Shown here: positions 8,899-18,058 of the stretch, piece by piece
How positions within the stretch are numbered: the first letter of the stretch is position 1
Layout: each line of letters begins with the position of its first letter
Assembly: GCF_003610255.1 (NCBI RefSeq)
Contig: NZ_RAPS01000001.1
Location: 2,232,001-2,296,000 of the forward strand
Direction: 5' to 3'
Source: Streptomyces sp. TLI_171
GTDB taxonomy: Bacteria; Actinomycetota; Actinomycetes; Streptomycetales; Streptomycetaceae
DNA: 64,000 bases
Position numbers and translations under genes: made by a program
The notes under the pieces: model-generated
Seen by the model: only the letters and a program-made list of their open reading frames with translations
Told to the model about the DNA's origin: nothing
Database searches by the model: none

Positions 8899-10791
8899 AT
8901 GGACCGCCACACCACCGCCGCGCCGGCGCTGCGAAGACTGCTCGACCTGCTGGCCACCGGCGCAGCCACCGAGGACTTCGGCGAGGTGCTCGCCGACGCC
9001 CGCCGGCAGGGCGCGCCCCCGCAGGTCCTGACCGAGATCGACGACGCCACCTGGCAGGCCCTGCGCGTCCATCGGACGATGCGTCAGCACCGCCGCCGCG
9101 AGGCCGAGTTGACCGCCCTGTTCGACACCGCCGGAGACCTGGCCGCCTCCCGCGACCTGAACGCCGTGCTGCAGGCCATCGTCCGCCGCGCCCGGATGCT
9201 GCTCGGCACCGACACCGCCTACCTGACGCTCCCCGACGAGCAGGCCGGCGACACCTACATGCGGGTCACCGACGGCTCCGTGTCCCCGCTCTTCCAGACG
9301 CTGCGGCTCAGCCTCGGCGACGGCCTCGGCGGCCTGGTCGCGCAGACCGCCCGCCCCTACGCCACCCACGACTACCGGGACGACGAGCGCTTCCGGCACA
9401 CCGGCCAGATCGACGCCGGCGTCCTCGACGAGGGCCTGGTCGCCATCATCGGCGTCCCGCTGCTGCTCGGCGGCACCGTGATCGGCGTGCTGTTCGCCGC
9501 CGACCGCACCCCCCGCGCCTTCTCCCCCGACGAGGTCGCGCTGCTCTGCACCCTCGCCGCGCACGCCGCGATCGCCCTGGACACCGCCAAGTCGCTCGCC
9601 GACACCCGGGCCGCGCTCGCCGAACTCGCCAACGCCAACGCCGTCATCCGCGCCCACTCCGCCGCCGTCCAGCGCGCCGAGCAGGCCCACGACCGGCTCA
9701 CCGACCTGGTCCTGCGCGGCGCCGAGGTCTCCGACGTCGCCGCCGAGGTCGCCGCCCTGCTCGACGGCGAAGCCTCCGTCCACGACGCCGAGGCGGCCCC
9801 CCTGACCGGCCCCGGCGCGGCCCCCGACGGCCTGTCGGACGCCGTTGCGCTGTCCCGCGTCGAGGGCCACGCCGTCCGGCACGGCTCCGAGTGGGTGTGC
9901 GCCGTCCTCGCCGGGCAGGAACTGCTGGGCAGCCTGGTCCTGCACGGCCGGCCCGAGCTGGACGACGCCGACCGCCGGGTGTTCGAGCGGGCCAGCGTCG
10001 TCACCGCCCTGCTCCTGCTGCTGCGCCGCTCCGTCGCCGAGACCGAGAACCGGGTCCGCGGCGAGCTGCTCGCCGACCTGCTCACCGCCCCCGACCGCGA
10101 CCCCGCCGGGCTGGCCGCCCGCGGCCGCCGGGTCGGCGTCGACCTGAACCGGCCGCACCTCGCCCTGGTCGCCGTGGTCGCCGACCCGGGCGCCCGGGAG
10201 CGGCTGGCCGGCGCGGCCGCCCGCTACCTGTTCGGATCGCGCGGCATCAGCGCCGAGTTCGGGGAGGGCGTGGTGCTGCTGGTCCCGCACGAGGGCGCCG
10301 GGGACGGCGCGGTCGCCGCGCTGGCCGCCGAACGCCTGGCGCACCTGGTCGGCGCCCCCGTCACCGTCGGCACCGGGCGGGCGGCGAGCGGACCGGTCGC
10401 GCTGGCCGCCGCGTACGCGGAGGGCGTCCGGTGCGTGCGCGCGCTGCGGGTGCTCGGCCGGGACGGCGACGGCGCGTGCGCCGCCGACCTCGGCTTCCTG
10501 GGCGTCCTGCTCGGCGACGGACACGACGTCGAGGGCTTCGTCCGCGGCACCCTCGGACCGCTGCTCGACTACGACGCCAAGCGCGGCACCGAACTGGTCC
10601 GCACCCTGCGGGCCTTCTTCGACTGCGGCGGCAGCCTCACCCGCGCCAAGGACCAGCTCCACGTGCACGTGAACACGGTGGTGCAGCGGCTGGACCGGGT
10701 CGAGGTGCTGCTCGGCCGCGACTGGAACCAGCCGGAACGGGCCCTGGAACTCCAACTCGCCCTGCGCCTGCTGCTGCTGGCCGGCGACTGA
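8899..10791 (+). CDS. GAF-domain PucR/CdaR-type transcriptional regulator
   Basis: About 630 residues. An N-terminal helical part is followed by a GAF sensor domain at roughly residues 75-230 ([20 protein letters not shown], then [19 protein letters not shown]). A coiled linker and a middle domain come next. The end is a PucR-type helix-turn-helix ([20 protein letters not shown]) in the position usual for PucR/CdaR activators of catabolic genes. The ATG at 8899 has AGGGAAGG just upstream; the much longer open frame upstream is a shadow of the transporter gene. It follows the dehydrogenase/transporter pair on the same strand, so it may sense a small acid and control them. Confidence 0.87.
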   Translation: MDRHTTAAPALRRLLDLLATGAATEDFGEVLADARRQGAPPQVLTEIDDATWQALRVHRTMRQHRRREAELTALFDTAGDLAASRDLNAVLQAIVRRARMLLGTDTAYLTLPDEQAGDTYMRVTDGSVSPLFQTLRLSLGDGLGGLVAQTARPYATHDYRDDERFRHTGQIDAGVLDEGLVAIIGVPLLLGGTVIGVLFAADRTPRAFSPDEVALLCTLAAHAAIALDTAKSLADTRAALAELANANAVIRAHSAAVQRAEQAHDRLTDLVLRGAEVSDVAAEVAALLDGEASVHDAEAAPLTGPGAAPDGLSDAVALSRVEGHAVRHGSEWVCAVLAGQELLGSLVLHGRPELDDADRRVFERASVVTALLLLLRRSVAETENRVRGELLADLLTAPDRDPAGLAARGRRVGVDLNRPHLALVAVVADPGARERLAGAAARYLFGSRGISAEFGEGVVLLVPHEGAGDGAVAALAAERLAHLVGAPVTVGTGRAASGPVALAAAYAEGVRCVRALRVLGRDGDGACAADLGFLGVLLGDGHDVEGFVRGTLGPLLDYDAKRGTELVRTLRAFFDCGGSLTRAKDQLHVHVNTVVQRLDRVEVLLGRDWNQPERALELQLALRLLLLAGD

Positions 10792-10892
10792 GCGACCGGC
10801 CGGAGCCCGCCCCGGCTGTGCGCCCGTCGGCGGTCGCCGGCCGCGGGCGTACAGTGGCGAGGTTGGGCCGAGCGGGCAGCAGGGAGCGTGTG

Positions 10893-11690
10893 GTGAGCGA
10901 GAACGTGCGGTTCGTCCGAATGGGCATAGGCGAGCGGACCGTTCCGTACCCGGAGGCGTGGGCGGAGCAGCAGCGGCTGCACGCGCTGCGGGTCGCGGAC
11001 GAGATCCCGGACACCGTGCTGCTGCTGGAGCACGACCCGGTGTACACGATGGGGAAGCGCACCAACCCGGAGGACCTGCCGCTGGACGGCACTCCGGTGG
11101 TCGAGGTGAACCGCGGCGGGGAGATCACCTGGCACGGGCCGGGGCAGCTGGTGGGCTACCCGATCGTCAAGCTGCCGGACCCGATCGACGTGGTGGCGTA
11201 CGTGCGGCGGCTGGAGGAGGCGCTGATCCGGGCCTGCGCCGAGTTCGGCGTGGCGACCACCCGGATCGAGGGCCGCAGCGGGGTGTGGAAGCTGGGGGCG
11301 GAGATCCCCGGCGCGGTGGTGGATCCGTCCCAGGTGGTGGAGATCGGGAAGCTGACGCTGCGGATGGGCCTGCCGCTGGGCATCGACCCGCGCCTGGCGG
11401 GCCCCGAGTACGCCCCGTCGAACGCGGGCCAGCGCGGCGACGACCGCAAGCTCGCCGCGATCGGCGTCCGGGTCGCCCGCGGGGTGACCATGCACGGCTT
11501 CGCGCTGAACTGCGACCCCGACATGACGTACTTCGACAAGATCGTCCCGTGCGGCATCCGGGACGCCGGCGTGGCCTCGCTGAGCGGCGAGCTGGCCCGG
11601 CCGTTCACCGTGCCGGACGCGGTGGAGACGGTGGAGCGGAGGCTGGCCGAGGTGTTCGCCGAGCTGCCCGAGCCGGTCGCCGTCCACTGA
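10893..11690 (+). CDS. lipB: Lipoyl(octanoyl) transferase LipB
   Basis: LipB moves octanoate from acyl carrier protein to the lipoyl domains of 2-oxoacid dehydrogenases and the glycine cleavage H protein. The 265-residue protein has the core motif [18 protein letters not shown], the catalytic Lys in [11 protein letters not shown] and the acyl-Cys in [11 protein letters not shown]. An insertion between about residues 130 and 175 is, from memory, usual in actinobacterial LipB. Tandem GTG codons at 10890 and 10893 follow AGGGAG; 10893 gives better spacing. lipA lies 122 bases downstream on the same strand. Confidence 0.95.
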   Translation: MSENVRFVRMGIGERTVPYPEAWAEQQRLHALRVADEIPDTVLLLEHDPVYTMGKRTNPEDLPLDGTPVVEVNRGGEITWHGPGQLVGYPIVKLPDPIDVVAYVRRLEEALIRACAEFGVATTRIEGRSGVWKLGAEIPGAVVDPSQVVEIGKLTLRMGLPLGIDPRLAGPEYAPSNAGQRGDDRKLAAIGVRVARGVTMHGFALNCDPDMTYFDKIVPCGIRDAGVASLSGELARPFTVPDAVETVERRLAEVFAELPEPVAVH

Positions 11691-11812
11691 TCGCGCGGAA
11701 TCGGCGCGGCGCGCCGGGCGTTGGCTTTCGAAGGCAAGCCCGGGGCCGGGCAGAGGCCGTTGAAGTGCAGGCGTACCCTGAGTGGTACCCCGTCTAGTTC
11801 TAGGAGTCGAAC

Positions 11813-12769
11813 GTGTCCGCTGTCGCACCCGACGGCAGGAAGCTCCTCCGCCTGGAGGTCCGCAACAGCGAGACCCCCATCGAGCGGAAGCCGGAGTGGA
11901 TCAAGACCAGGGCGAAGATGGGGCCGGAGTACAACGCCCTGCAGTCCCTGGTGAAGAAGGAGGGGCTGCACACGGTCTGCCAGGAGGCGGGCTGCCCCAA
12001 CATCTTCGAGTGCTGGGAAGACCGCGAGGCGACCTTCCTGATCGGCGGCGACCAGTGCACCCGTCGCTGCGACTTCTGTCAGATCGACACCGGCAAGCCC
12101 GCCGAGTTCGACCGGGACGAGCCCCGCCGGGTCGCCGAGTCCATCGTCACCATGGACCTGAACTACGCCACCATCACCGGCGTCGCCCGCGACGACCTGG
12201 CGGACGGCGGCTCGTGGCTGTACGCCGAGACCGTTCGTCAGGTGCACGCGATGACCGCCGCCCGCGCGGCCGGGCGCACCGGTGTCGAGCTGCTCATCCC
12301 GGACTTCAACGCCGTCCCCGAGCAGCTCGCCGAGGTCTTCTCCGCCCGCCCCGAGGTGCTCGCGCACAACGTCGAGACGGTGCCGCGGATCTTCAAGCGG
12401 ATCCGCCCCGCGTTCCGGTACGAGCGGTCGCTGGACGTCATCACCCAGGCCCGGGCGGCCGGGCTGGTCACCAAGTCCAACCTGATCCTGGGCATGGGCG
12501 AGACCCGCGAGGAGGTCAGCGAGGCGCTGGCCGACCTGGTGGACGCCGGCTGCGAGCTGATCACCATCACCCAGTACTTGCGGCCCTCGCTGCGCCACCA
12601 CCCGGTGGAGCGCTGGGTGAAGCCGCAGGAGTTCGTCGAGCTCCAGCAGGAGGCCGAGGAGCTGGGCTTCGCCGGGGTGATGTCCGGTCCGCTGGTGCGG
12701 TCCTCGTACCGGGCCGGCCGGCTGTACCGGCAGGCGCTGGAGCACCGCGAGCGGCAGGCCGCGGTCTGA
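11813..12769 (+). CDS. lipA: Lipoyl synthase LipA
   Basis: This radical-SAM enzyme inserts two sulfurs into the octanoyl chain left by LipB. The 318-residue protein has both clusters: the auxiliary 4Fe-4S ligands in [12 protein letters not shown] at about residues 57-68 and the radical-SAM motif CTRRCDFC at about 83-90. The C-terminal [11 protein letters not shown] carries the conserved serine that ligates the auxiliary cluster. The GTG start at 11813 follows an AGGAG ribosome site. A TACCCT hexamer about 35 bases upstream could be a -10 box, so lipA may have its own promoter besides readthrough from lipB. Confidence 0.96.
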   Translation: MSAVAPDGRKLLRLEVRNSETPIERKPEWIKTRAKMGPEYNALQSLVKKEGLHTVCQEAGCPNIFECWEDREATFLIGGDQCTRRCDFCQIDTGKPAEFDRDEPRRVAESIVTMDLNYATITGVARDDLADGGSWLYAETVRQVHAMTAARAAGRTGVELLIPDFNAVPEQLAEVFSARPEVLAHNVETVPRIFKRIRPAFRYERSLDVITQARAAGLVTKSNLILGMGETREEVSEALADLVDAGCELITITQYLRPSLRHHPVERWVKPQEFVELQQEAEELGFAGVMSGPLVRSSYRAGRLYRQALEHRERQAAV

Positions 12770-12937
12770 GTTCCCCTCACGCGGAGGGCGGGTCCGGACG
12801 GGCCCGCCCTCCCGTACGTGTCCGGGGCTGTCCGGGCTAACCGCCGACGTTTCACGTGGCATTGACGAGCGGGTCACCGTACGGTAACGGGCGTCCGGGA
12901 CGCTGGAGCGGTACCCGGGTCGAGGAGTTGGTGGCTG

Positions 12938-13090
12938 ATGCGTACCGGAATCCGAACCGCACTGCGGCGGGCCGAACACCTGCTGTTGATCCGCGGCGCG
13001 CGCCGCAACGCGTGGGCGGCGGTGTGCGAGAACCGCCGGCTGGCGGGCGAGCGCGAGCACTCCGGGCCCGGGTTCGGGCGCAGCGCCTGA
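12938..13090 (+). CDS. Conserved-position small protein, 50 residues
   Basis: A short ORF (MRTGIRTALRRAEHLLL to PGFGRSA) starts at an ATG with an ideal GAGGAG ribosome site 10 bases upstream (12922-12927). It is very basic in its first half, with Arg-rich helices and one Trp and one Cys in the middle (RRNAWAAVCENRR), and ends in a Gly/Ser tail. In S. coelicolor I recall a small hypothetical gene at this place between lipA and the DUF4191 gene, so position and translation signals together argue it is real. Function unknown. Confidence 0.65.
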   Translation: MRTGIRTALRRAEHLLLIRGARRNAWAAVCENRRLAGEREHSGPGFGRSA

Positions 13091-13188
13091 ACCCCGGGCG
13101 GCCCCGGGACCGGTGTCCGGGAAAGACCAGGGTCACGAACCGGCACCGCCTTGGATGATCGCTACCGCCGCCACGTACCATGAGCGGT

Positions 13189-13878
13189 ATGGCGAGGCAA
13201 AAATCCGATACCCCTGGGCGGCTCGCACAGATCCGCCAGGCATATGTCATGACCAAGCAGGTCGACTCCAAGATCGGCCTGATCATCGCCGGCGTCGGCC
13301 TGCTGACCTTCGGCGTGTTCCTCGCCATCGGCTTCGCACTGGACCACCCGGTCTACCTGGGCATCCTCGGTTTCGTGGTGGCGGTGCTGGCGGTCGCGAT
13401 CGTGTTCGGCCGGCGTGCCGAGCGGGCCGCGTTCGGGCAGATGGAGGGCCAGCCGGGCGCGGTCGCGGCGGTGCTGGGCAACATCCGTCGCGGGTGGAGC
13501 GCGAACCAGACTCCGGTGGCGGTCACCCGCAACCAGGACGCGGTCTACCGCGCGGTCGGCCGGGCCGGCATCGCGCTGATCGGCGAGGGCAACCCGAACC
13601 GGGTGCGGCCGCTGCTGGCGTCCGAGAAGCGGAAGATGTCCCGCGTGGTCGGCGACATCCCGGTGCACGACATCATGGTCGGCACCGGCGAGGGCGAGAT
13701 CCCGCTCAAGAAGCTGCAGATCCACCTGATGCGGCTGCCGCGGGCGATCACCGCGGCCCAGGTCACCGAGACCAACGACCGGCTGCGCGCGCTCGGCGAC
13801 CTGCTGTCCAAGGCGCCGATCCCCAAGGGCCCGATGCCGAAGGGCGCCCGGATGCCCAAGGGCGGCGGCGCCCGCTAG
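13189..13878 (+). CDS. DUF4191 membrane protein
   Basis: About 229 residues beginning MARQKSDTPGRLAQIRQAY. Two adjacent membrane helices (IGLIIAGVGLLTFGVFLAIG and ILGFVVAVLAVAIVF) lie within the first 80 residues. The rest is a cytoplasmic basic domain with NQDAVYRAVGRAGIALIGEG and a Lys/Pro/Met-rich tail. This is the DUF4191 family, conserved in actinobacteria next to lipA and glnA, function unknown. An ATG nine bases upstream (13180) is an alternative start; the later one matches the usual family start. A hairpin ends the transcript. Confidence 0.88.
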   Translation: MARQKSDTPGRLAQIRQAYVMTKQVDSKIGLIIAGVGLLTFGVFLAIGFALDHPVYLGILGFVVAVLAVAIVFGRRAERAAFGQMEGQPGAVAAVLGNIRRGWSANQTPVAVTRNQDAVYRAVGRAGIALIGEGNPNRVRPLLASEKRKMSRVVGDIPVHDIMVGTGEGEIPLKKLQIHLMRLPRAITAAQVTETNDRLRALGDLLSKAPIPKGPMPKGARMPKGGGAR

Positions 13879-13901
13879 CCCACTCCCCCCGTACGACACC
13901 A

Positions 13902-13941
13902 CGGCCCCGCCCGCGAGATTCCTTCTCCGCGAGCGGGGCCG
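13902..13941. terminator. Bidirectional hairpin between DUF4191 and RDD genes
   Basis: A GC-rich inverted repeat pairs CGGCCCCGCCCGCGA (13902-13916) with TCCGCGAGCGGGGCCG (13926-13941) with one mismatch around a short loop. It lies between two convergent genes, so it can end both transcripts. Confidence 0.7.
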
Positions 13942-14020
13942 TTCGATCGTCCTGGGACTTCGGTGGCCCCGGGTTCCTCGGAGGTGGCCCGGGGTTCCTC
14001 GGTGGGTTCCGGGGGCGGGG

Positions 14021-14488
14021 TCAGATCCGGACCTCGACGGTGCCGACGGCCTTGTCGTGCAGGCCGCGGGTGTCGCGGTCCCAGACGGCGGCCGGGACGA
14101 CCAGGCAGAGCAGCAGGGTGCGCAGCAGGACCTGCGGGATGGTGGCGCGGCTGCCGTCCAGCCGGACCACCCGCAGGCCGAACAGGCGCTTGCCGACGGT
14201 GGTGCCGGTGGTGGCGAGCAGCAGCACCGTGACCGCGTAGAACAGCGGGGTGGTCCACAGGTTGGCGGAGCCCTGGTCGCCGCGGGCCAGCAGGCCGTAC
14301 GCGACCAGGCTGACCAGCCAGCCGTCGACGAACAGGGCGCCGATCCGGCGGCCGGGGCCGGCCATCGAGCCGGGGCCGGACTGCGGGAGGCCGAGGCGCT
14401 CGCCGCGGTAGCCGAAGTCGGCGCCCATCTTCTCGGCGGCCGCCTTCGGGCCGTCGATCCACGATCCGAGTGCTTCTCTGGTGTCCAC
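14021..14488 (-). CDS. RDD family membrane protein
   Basis: The 155-residue protein has the RDD signature: an Arg at the start of the first helix (GPGRRIGALFVDGWLVSL), then helices at about 80-95 and 120-135, with TGTTVGKRLFGLRVVRLDG between. The tail has RDTRGLHDKAVGTVEV, with the conserved Asp pair. RDD proteins are small membrane proteins, a few linked to transport, mostly uncharacterised. It precedes glnA divergently, as in other streptomycetes. Confidence 0.88.
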   Translation of the reverse strand: MDTREALGSWIDGPKAAAEKMGADFGYRGERLGLPQSGPGSMAGPGRRIGALFVDGWLVSLVAYGLLARGDQGSANLWTTPLFYAVTVLLLATTGTTVGKRLFGLRVVRLDGSRATIPQVLLRTLLLCLVVPAAVWDRDTRGLHDKAVGTVEVRI

Positions 14489-14595
14489 GAATCCACCCTA
14501 ACCGCGCTTACGGGCGGGCCCGGTGGCAGCCCCGCCGGCGGGGCGCGCCCGGCCGGTCTTCCGTCGGGGTGAACCCGGTTCGGCCGACTGCCACA

Positions 14596-14611
14596 AGTGG
14601 TCTGGACCATT
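14596..14611. promoter_or_regulatory. DasR-like palindrome (dre-type site)
   Basis: AGTGGTCTGGACCATT matches the streptomycete DasR consensus AGTGGTCTAGACCACT at 14 of 16 positions. It lies in the 323-base gap between the divergent RDD and glnA genes, 201 bases before the glnA start. DasR is the GntR-type regulator that responds to aminosugar phosphates. Binding is inferred from the sequence. Confidence 0.5.
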
Positions 14612-14686
14612 TGCGGATCACCCCGGCCACGGGGGTGGGAATTTGCCCGGAACCGTACCGCTTTGCCGCCCACCCGAACAGCCCGG

Positions 14687-14724
14687 TTAACATGTCGGAA
14701 ACAAGCGAGTCACGAGACGGAAAC
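14687..14724 (+). promoter_or_regulatory. GlnR box upstream of glnA
   Basis: Four half sites with 6-base gaps read TTAAC (14687-14691), GAAAC (14698-14702), GTCAC (14709-14713) and GAAAC (14720-14724). This fits the published GlnR pattern gTnAc-n6-GAAAc-n6-GTnAC-n6-GAAAC almost perfectly. GlnR is the nitrogen regulator of actinomycetes and controls glnA in S. coelicolor. Confidence 0.9.
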
Positions 14725-14811
14725 GCGCCGTTCCTATCGTGAGCCCCCTGCACCGGGGCTCCTGTCGCCCCTGACGGAGACTCAGACCGTGCACGCCGAG
14801 GAGGAGTACGG

Positions 14812-16224
14812 ATGTTCACCAACGCCGACGAGGTGAAGCAGTACATCGCGGACAACGACATCAAGTTCGTCGACGTCCGGTTCTGCGACCTGCCGGGCGT
14901 GCTGCAGCACTTCTCGGTCCCGGCCGACACCTTCGACCCGTCCGAGACCCTGATGTTCGACGGCTCCTCGATCCGCGGCTTCCAGGCCATCCACGAGTCC
15001 GACATGGCCCTCGTCCCGGACCTGGCCACCGCCCGGCTGGACCCGTTCCGCACCGAGAAGCACCTCAACATCAACTTCTTCATCCAGGACCCGATCACCG
15101 GCGAGGCCTACAGCCGCGACCCGCGCAACGTCGCCCGCAAGGCCGAGGCCTACCTGGCCTCCTCCGGCATCGCGGACACCGCCTACTTCGGGCCCGAGGC
15201 CGAGTTCTACGTCTTCGACTCGGTGCGCTTCGAGACCTCCGCCAACGCGTCCTACTACCACATCGACTCGGTGGCGGGCGCCTGGAACAGCGGCTCCGCG
15301 GAGGGCGACGCGCGCGGCTACAAGGTCAAGTACAAGGGCGGCTACTTCCCCGTCCCGCCGGTCGACCACTTCGCCGACCTGCGCGCCGAGATGTCCCTCG
15401 AACTCGCCAAGGCCGGGCTCGCCGTGGAGCGCCAGCACCACGAGGTCGGCACCGCCGGACAGGCCGAGATCAACTACAAGTTCAACACCCTGCTGCACGC
15501 CGCCGACGACCTGATGCTGTTCAAGTACATCATCAAGAACGTCGCCTGGCGGGCCGGCAAGACCGCCACCTTCATGCCCAAGCCGATCTTCGGCGACAAC
15601 GGCTCCGGCATGCACGTGCACCAGTCGCTGTGGACCGCCGGCTCCCCGCTGTTCTACGACGAGCAGGGCTACGCGGGACTCTCCGACACCGCCCGCTACT
15701 ACATCGGCGGCATCCTCAAGCACGCCCCGTCGCTGCTCGCCTTCACCAACCCCTCGGTGAACTCCTACCACCGCCTGGTCCCCGGCTTCGAGGCACCGGT
15801 CAACCTGGTCTACTCGCAGCGCAACCGGTCCGCCGCGATCCGCATCCCGATCACCGGCTCCAACGCCAAGGCCAAGCGCATCGAGTTCCGCGCCCCCGAC
15901 CCGGCCTCCAACCCCTACCTGGCCTTCTCCGCCATGCTGATGGCCGGCCTCGACGGCATCAAGAACAAGATCGAGCCGCTCGAGCCGGTCGACAAGGACC
16001 TCTACGAGCTGGCCCCCGACGAGCACGCCGCCGTCCCGCAGGTCCCCGCCTCCCTCAGCGCCGTCCTCGAAGCCCTGGAGGCCGACCACGAGTACCTCCT
16101 GGCCGGCGGCGTCTTCACCACCGACCTGATCGAGACCTGGATCGACTACAAGCGCACCGCCGAGATCGCCCCGATCGCCCTGCGCCCGCACCCGCACGAG
16201 TTCGAGCTCTACTACGACCTGTAG
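14812..16224 (+). CDS. glnA: Glutamine synthetase type I (GlnA)
   Basis: Joins ammonia to glutamate using ATP; central to nitrogen assimilation. The 470-residue protein has the bacterial GSI-beta features: [10 protein letters not shown] near residue 50, the ATP/glutamate loop [33 protein letters not shown], and the adenylylation loop [18 protein letters not shown] with the target Tyr at residue 398. The Tyr indicates control by GlnE-type adenylylation in addition to GlnR control through the upstream box. Its last 21 bases plus one reappear at 21699-21720, and two hairpins follow the stop. Confidence 0.97.
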   Translation: MFTNADEVKQYIADNDIKFVDVRFCDLPGVLQHFSVPADTFDPSETLMFDGSSIRGFQAIHESDMALVPDLATARLDPFRTEKHLNINFFIQDPITGEAYSRDPRNVARKAEAYLASSGIADTAYFGPEAEFYVFDSVRFETSANASYYHIDSVAGAWNSGSAEGDARGYKVKYKGGYFPVPPVDHFADLRAEMSLELAKAGLAVERQHHEVGTAGQAEINYKFNTLLHAADDLMLFKYIIKNVAWRAGKTATFMPKPIFGDNGSGMHVHQSLWTAGSPLFYDEQGYAGLSDTARYYIGGILKHAPSLLAFTNPSVNSYHRLVPGFEAPVNLVYSQRNRSAAIRIPITGSNAKAKRIEFRAPDPASNPYLAFSAMLMAGLDGIKNKIEPLEPVDKDLYELAPDEHAAVPQVPASLSAVLEALEADHEYLLAGGVFTTDLIETWIDYKRTAEIAPIALRPHPHEFELYYDL

Positions 16225-16225
16225 G
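16204..16225 (+). repeat. 22-bp direct repeat, copy 1 (glnA 3' end; possible attL)
   Basis: The last codons of glnA (ELYYDL-stop plus one base) match 21699-21720 at 21 of 22 positions; the only difference is T16222 against C21717, which removes the stop codon in the second copy. Similarity does not extend to either side. This is the pattern left by site-specific integration at the 3' end of a gene. Confidence 0.6.
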
Positions 16226-16235
16226 ACAGCCCCCG

Positions 16236-16304
16236 ACCTGCGGGAACGCAGGTTGATCTCTCTCCGTTTCCGCAGGTCAGGCAGGGTCCTGACCTGCGGA
16301 AACG
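16236..16304 (+). terminator. Tandem hairpins after glnA
   Basis: First hairpin: ACCTGCG (16236-16242), GGAA loop, CGCAGGT (16247-16253). Second: a perfect 17-bp stem, 16265-16281 against 16288-16304, with a 6-base loop; flanking CTCTC and GAGAG can extend it. The hairpins share the ACCTGCGG core, so they could pair alternatively. A terminator for glnA is the simplest reading. Confidence 0.75.
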
Positions 16305-16739
16305 CGTAGAGAGGGGCTGCATACCTCTGGGTCTCGCGCTGACGCCTTCTTGCCCTTGCCGGCGCTGGGCAGTACGCCATCCTGCCACTCTCAGTAGCCA
16401 TCTCGCGGCTCCCAGCCGGTTGGTCTGGGCCAGCCACTGGGCGGACAGCGCGGTGCGGGGCCACGACCGGACGAGCAGTTCGGTCACGACCCCGCCGGAT
16501 GTCTTCACCGACGGTCAGCAGCCGTCCTCGAACCAACAGGAGCCGCTCACCGGAGGAACGTCGAGGATGCTGAGCTGCGGCGCGACGGGGGCTCCGCAGC
16601 AGCCGTCGTCCTGCTCCCGGGCGGTTCGAGCCGGTCGCAGAGGCCAGCGTCGCCGCAGATGCCGGTCTCGGGGAGGCCGTAGGACTTCATGCCAACGAGG
16701 TCCGAGCCGCTCCCACCCTGACGGTTCCCTCGGGTCCGC
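16305..16739. other. Non-coding or fully decayed sequence
   Basis: No ORF here has a recognisable protein, a ribosome site or steady streptomycete third-position bias. The base composition is slightly less GC-rich than the flanking genes. It is the left part of the segment bracketed by the 22-bp repeats. No inverted repeats typical of an intact insertion sequence are seen. Confidence 0.5.
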
Positions 16740-17010
16740 GCCCGACAAGCAACTCGAACCGGCGGTCGGGGCCGCACTGCTCCTGCGGGTCCGCGACTAG
16801 AGCCTCGGGGTCCGACACCGCGCCGGGCGGTCCCTCTCCGGCTACGACGACCGGAGCGCCCCCGTCCTGGATGCCTTTCCTCACGCTCCTCGACGAGGAC
16901 GAGGACGAGGACGAGGCGGAGCTGCGGCTGGAAGCGGCCTGGGCGCTGGCCGTCCGCGACCACCCGCGCACCAGGGAGGCGTATGAACGAGTCGGACCGC
17001 TTGAGGGGTC
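16740..17010 (+). pseudogene. HEAT-repeat protein remnant
   Basis: In frame 1 the sequence reads VGAALLLRVRD, a TAG stop at 16798-16800, then GVRHRAGRSLSGYDDRSAP and VLDAF. An extra T near 16874 then shifts to the next frame, which continues FLTLLDEDEDEDEAELRLEA and AWALAVRDHPRTREAYERVG. Alternating Leu/Ala helices with charged turns look like HEAT repeats of streptomycete hypothetical proteins. With one stop and one frameshift and no start region it cannot be functional. The GAGGAC triplet-of-codons repeat (16888-16910) gives the poly-acidic run. Confidence 0.4.
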
Positions 17011-17172
17011 CTCGGAGCACGACCACCGGATCTCCGGCCTCTGGCGCTGTCGCGGACCACCGGAACGGCCCGGCCTGCCGGAGTCTCACCAGCCGGGGAG
17101 CAGGTTCGGCTACTGCGAACGGGCGTAGCCTCGCGAGCCGGTCGTCGACACTCGGGAGCCCATTGTCGGGCC

Positions 17173-17960
17173 TTGTCGGCGACCGTTGCGCGGCGGCAGG
17201 CCGGAGAGTCGTACGGTCGCACCTGCCCTGCGGGCGACTCCCACGACCTCAGCGCTCGGAAACAGCAACTCGGGCCCCAGATAGACGACTTGAGCCAGGC
17301 GCTGGGTGAGACAGCAGTCGAGCTGCGGGTGTGGGAGAAGTCCGCAAAGGGCTGGCTTGGCCCTCCCACGACCTTCGAGGCGATCCGCACCGAGGCAGGC
17401 GTGCCGACCGCAAGGTTCTGTCCGTTCATTGGCATGCCAGAGCGGTCCTGGCGTCGCCACCAGGCCCACGCCCGCCAGGGCACGCAAGCTGAAGGACGGT
17501 GGCCGCGCCAGACCCGCGAGAGTAACCGCCGCGGGCACGTGCTCACGCGCCCGGCCCGCGGCCACCGCAAGGCACAGGCGATGTGCCGCCATGACGGCCA
17601 CCGCGTCTGTCAGGCGACCGTGCTGCGGCTGCTGCGGGACGAGGGCCTGCCCCTGGAGGCGAACGCCCCGCGGGGACGGTGTCAGCTCGCCGACCGCCGC
17701 AAGACCGCCTTCGCAATCGAACTGGCCATCAAGTAAGCGGAGTTGCTAGCGGGAAAGCCACCGACCGCACTCGCCCCGCTCGACACGGACGGGACCGTGA
17801 AACCGCTGGTGGCCATCGTCACCGGCAGCGGCGGACCACCCCCTCGTTCCGCTTCGAAATGTTCATCGCCGCCCGACCGGAACCTCGGCAAGTCCGCCCC
17901 GGGCCCGAGAAGATCCTCCGACAGCCAGTCGGGGCTACTGCTTCGCCCCGTCGACCGGTC
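17173..17960 (+). pseudogene. Truncated IS3/IS481-like transposase (DDE integrase) remnant
   Basis: The readable part (to the TAA at 17736) includes a coiled-coil-like segment (QALGETAVELRVWEKSA), CPFIGMPERSWRRHQAHARQ, and GHRKAQAMCRHDGHRVCQAT followed by VLRLLRDEGLPLEA. That order is the N-terminal helix-turn-helix region of a transposase common in Streptomyces. The DDE core is missing: after the stop, fragments of its second half can be read across frameshifts (LVAIVTGSGG, then FRFEMFIAARPEPRQVR), matching the place of the IVTDNGS motif. Internal deletion and frameshifts leave it non-functional. No terminal repeats are defined. Confidence 0.65.
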
Positions 17961-17978
17961 GGTCGGCGGGGCGAAGCA
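17939..17978. terminator. Strong hairpin downstream of the NlpC/FG-GAP gene
   Basis: A perfect 12-bp stem, TGCTTCGCCCCG (17939-17950) with CGGGGCGAAGCA (17967-17978), encloses a 16-base loop that is itself partly palindromic. It lies about 80 bases beyond the stop of the minus-strand gene ending at 18059 and probably terminates it. Confidence 0.65.
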
Positions 17979-18058
17979 CCGTGAAGTAGCTGATTCGGGC
18001 GACGTGCGGAGAGGCACGGGCTCCGAGGCCGGAACCGCGCAGTGCGGTGGCGCAGTTC

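Noticed and set aside
17173..17736. Intact insertion sequence
   Set aside because: Only the N-terminal transposase part is readable, the DDE core is deleted or shifted, and no terminal inverted repeats or target duplication are seen.
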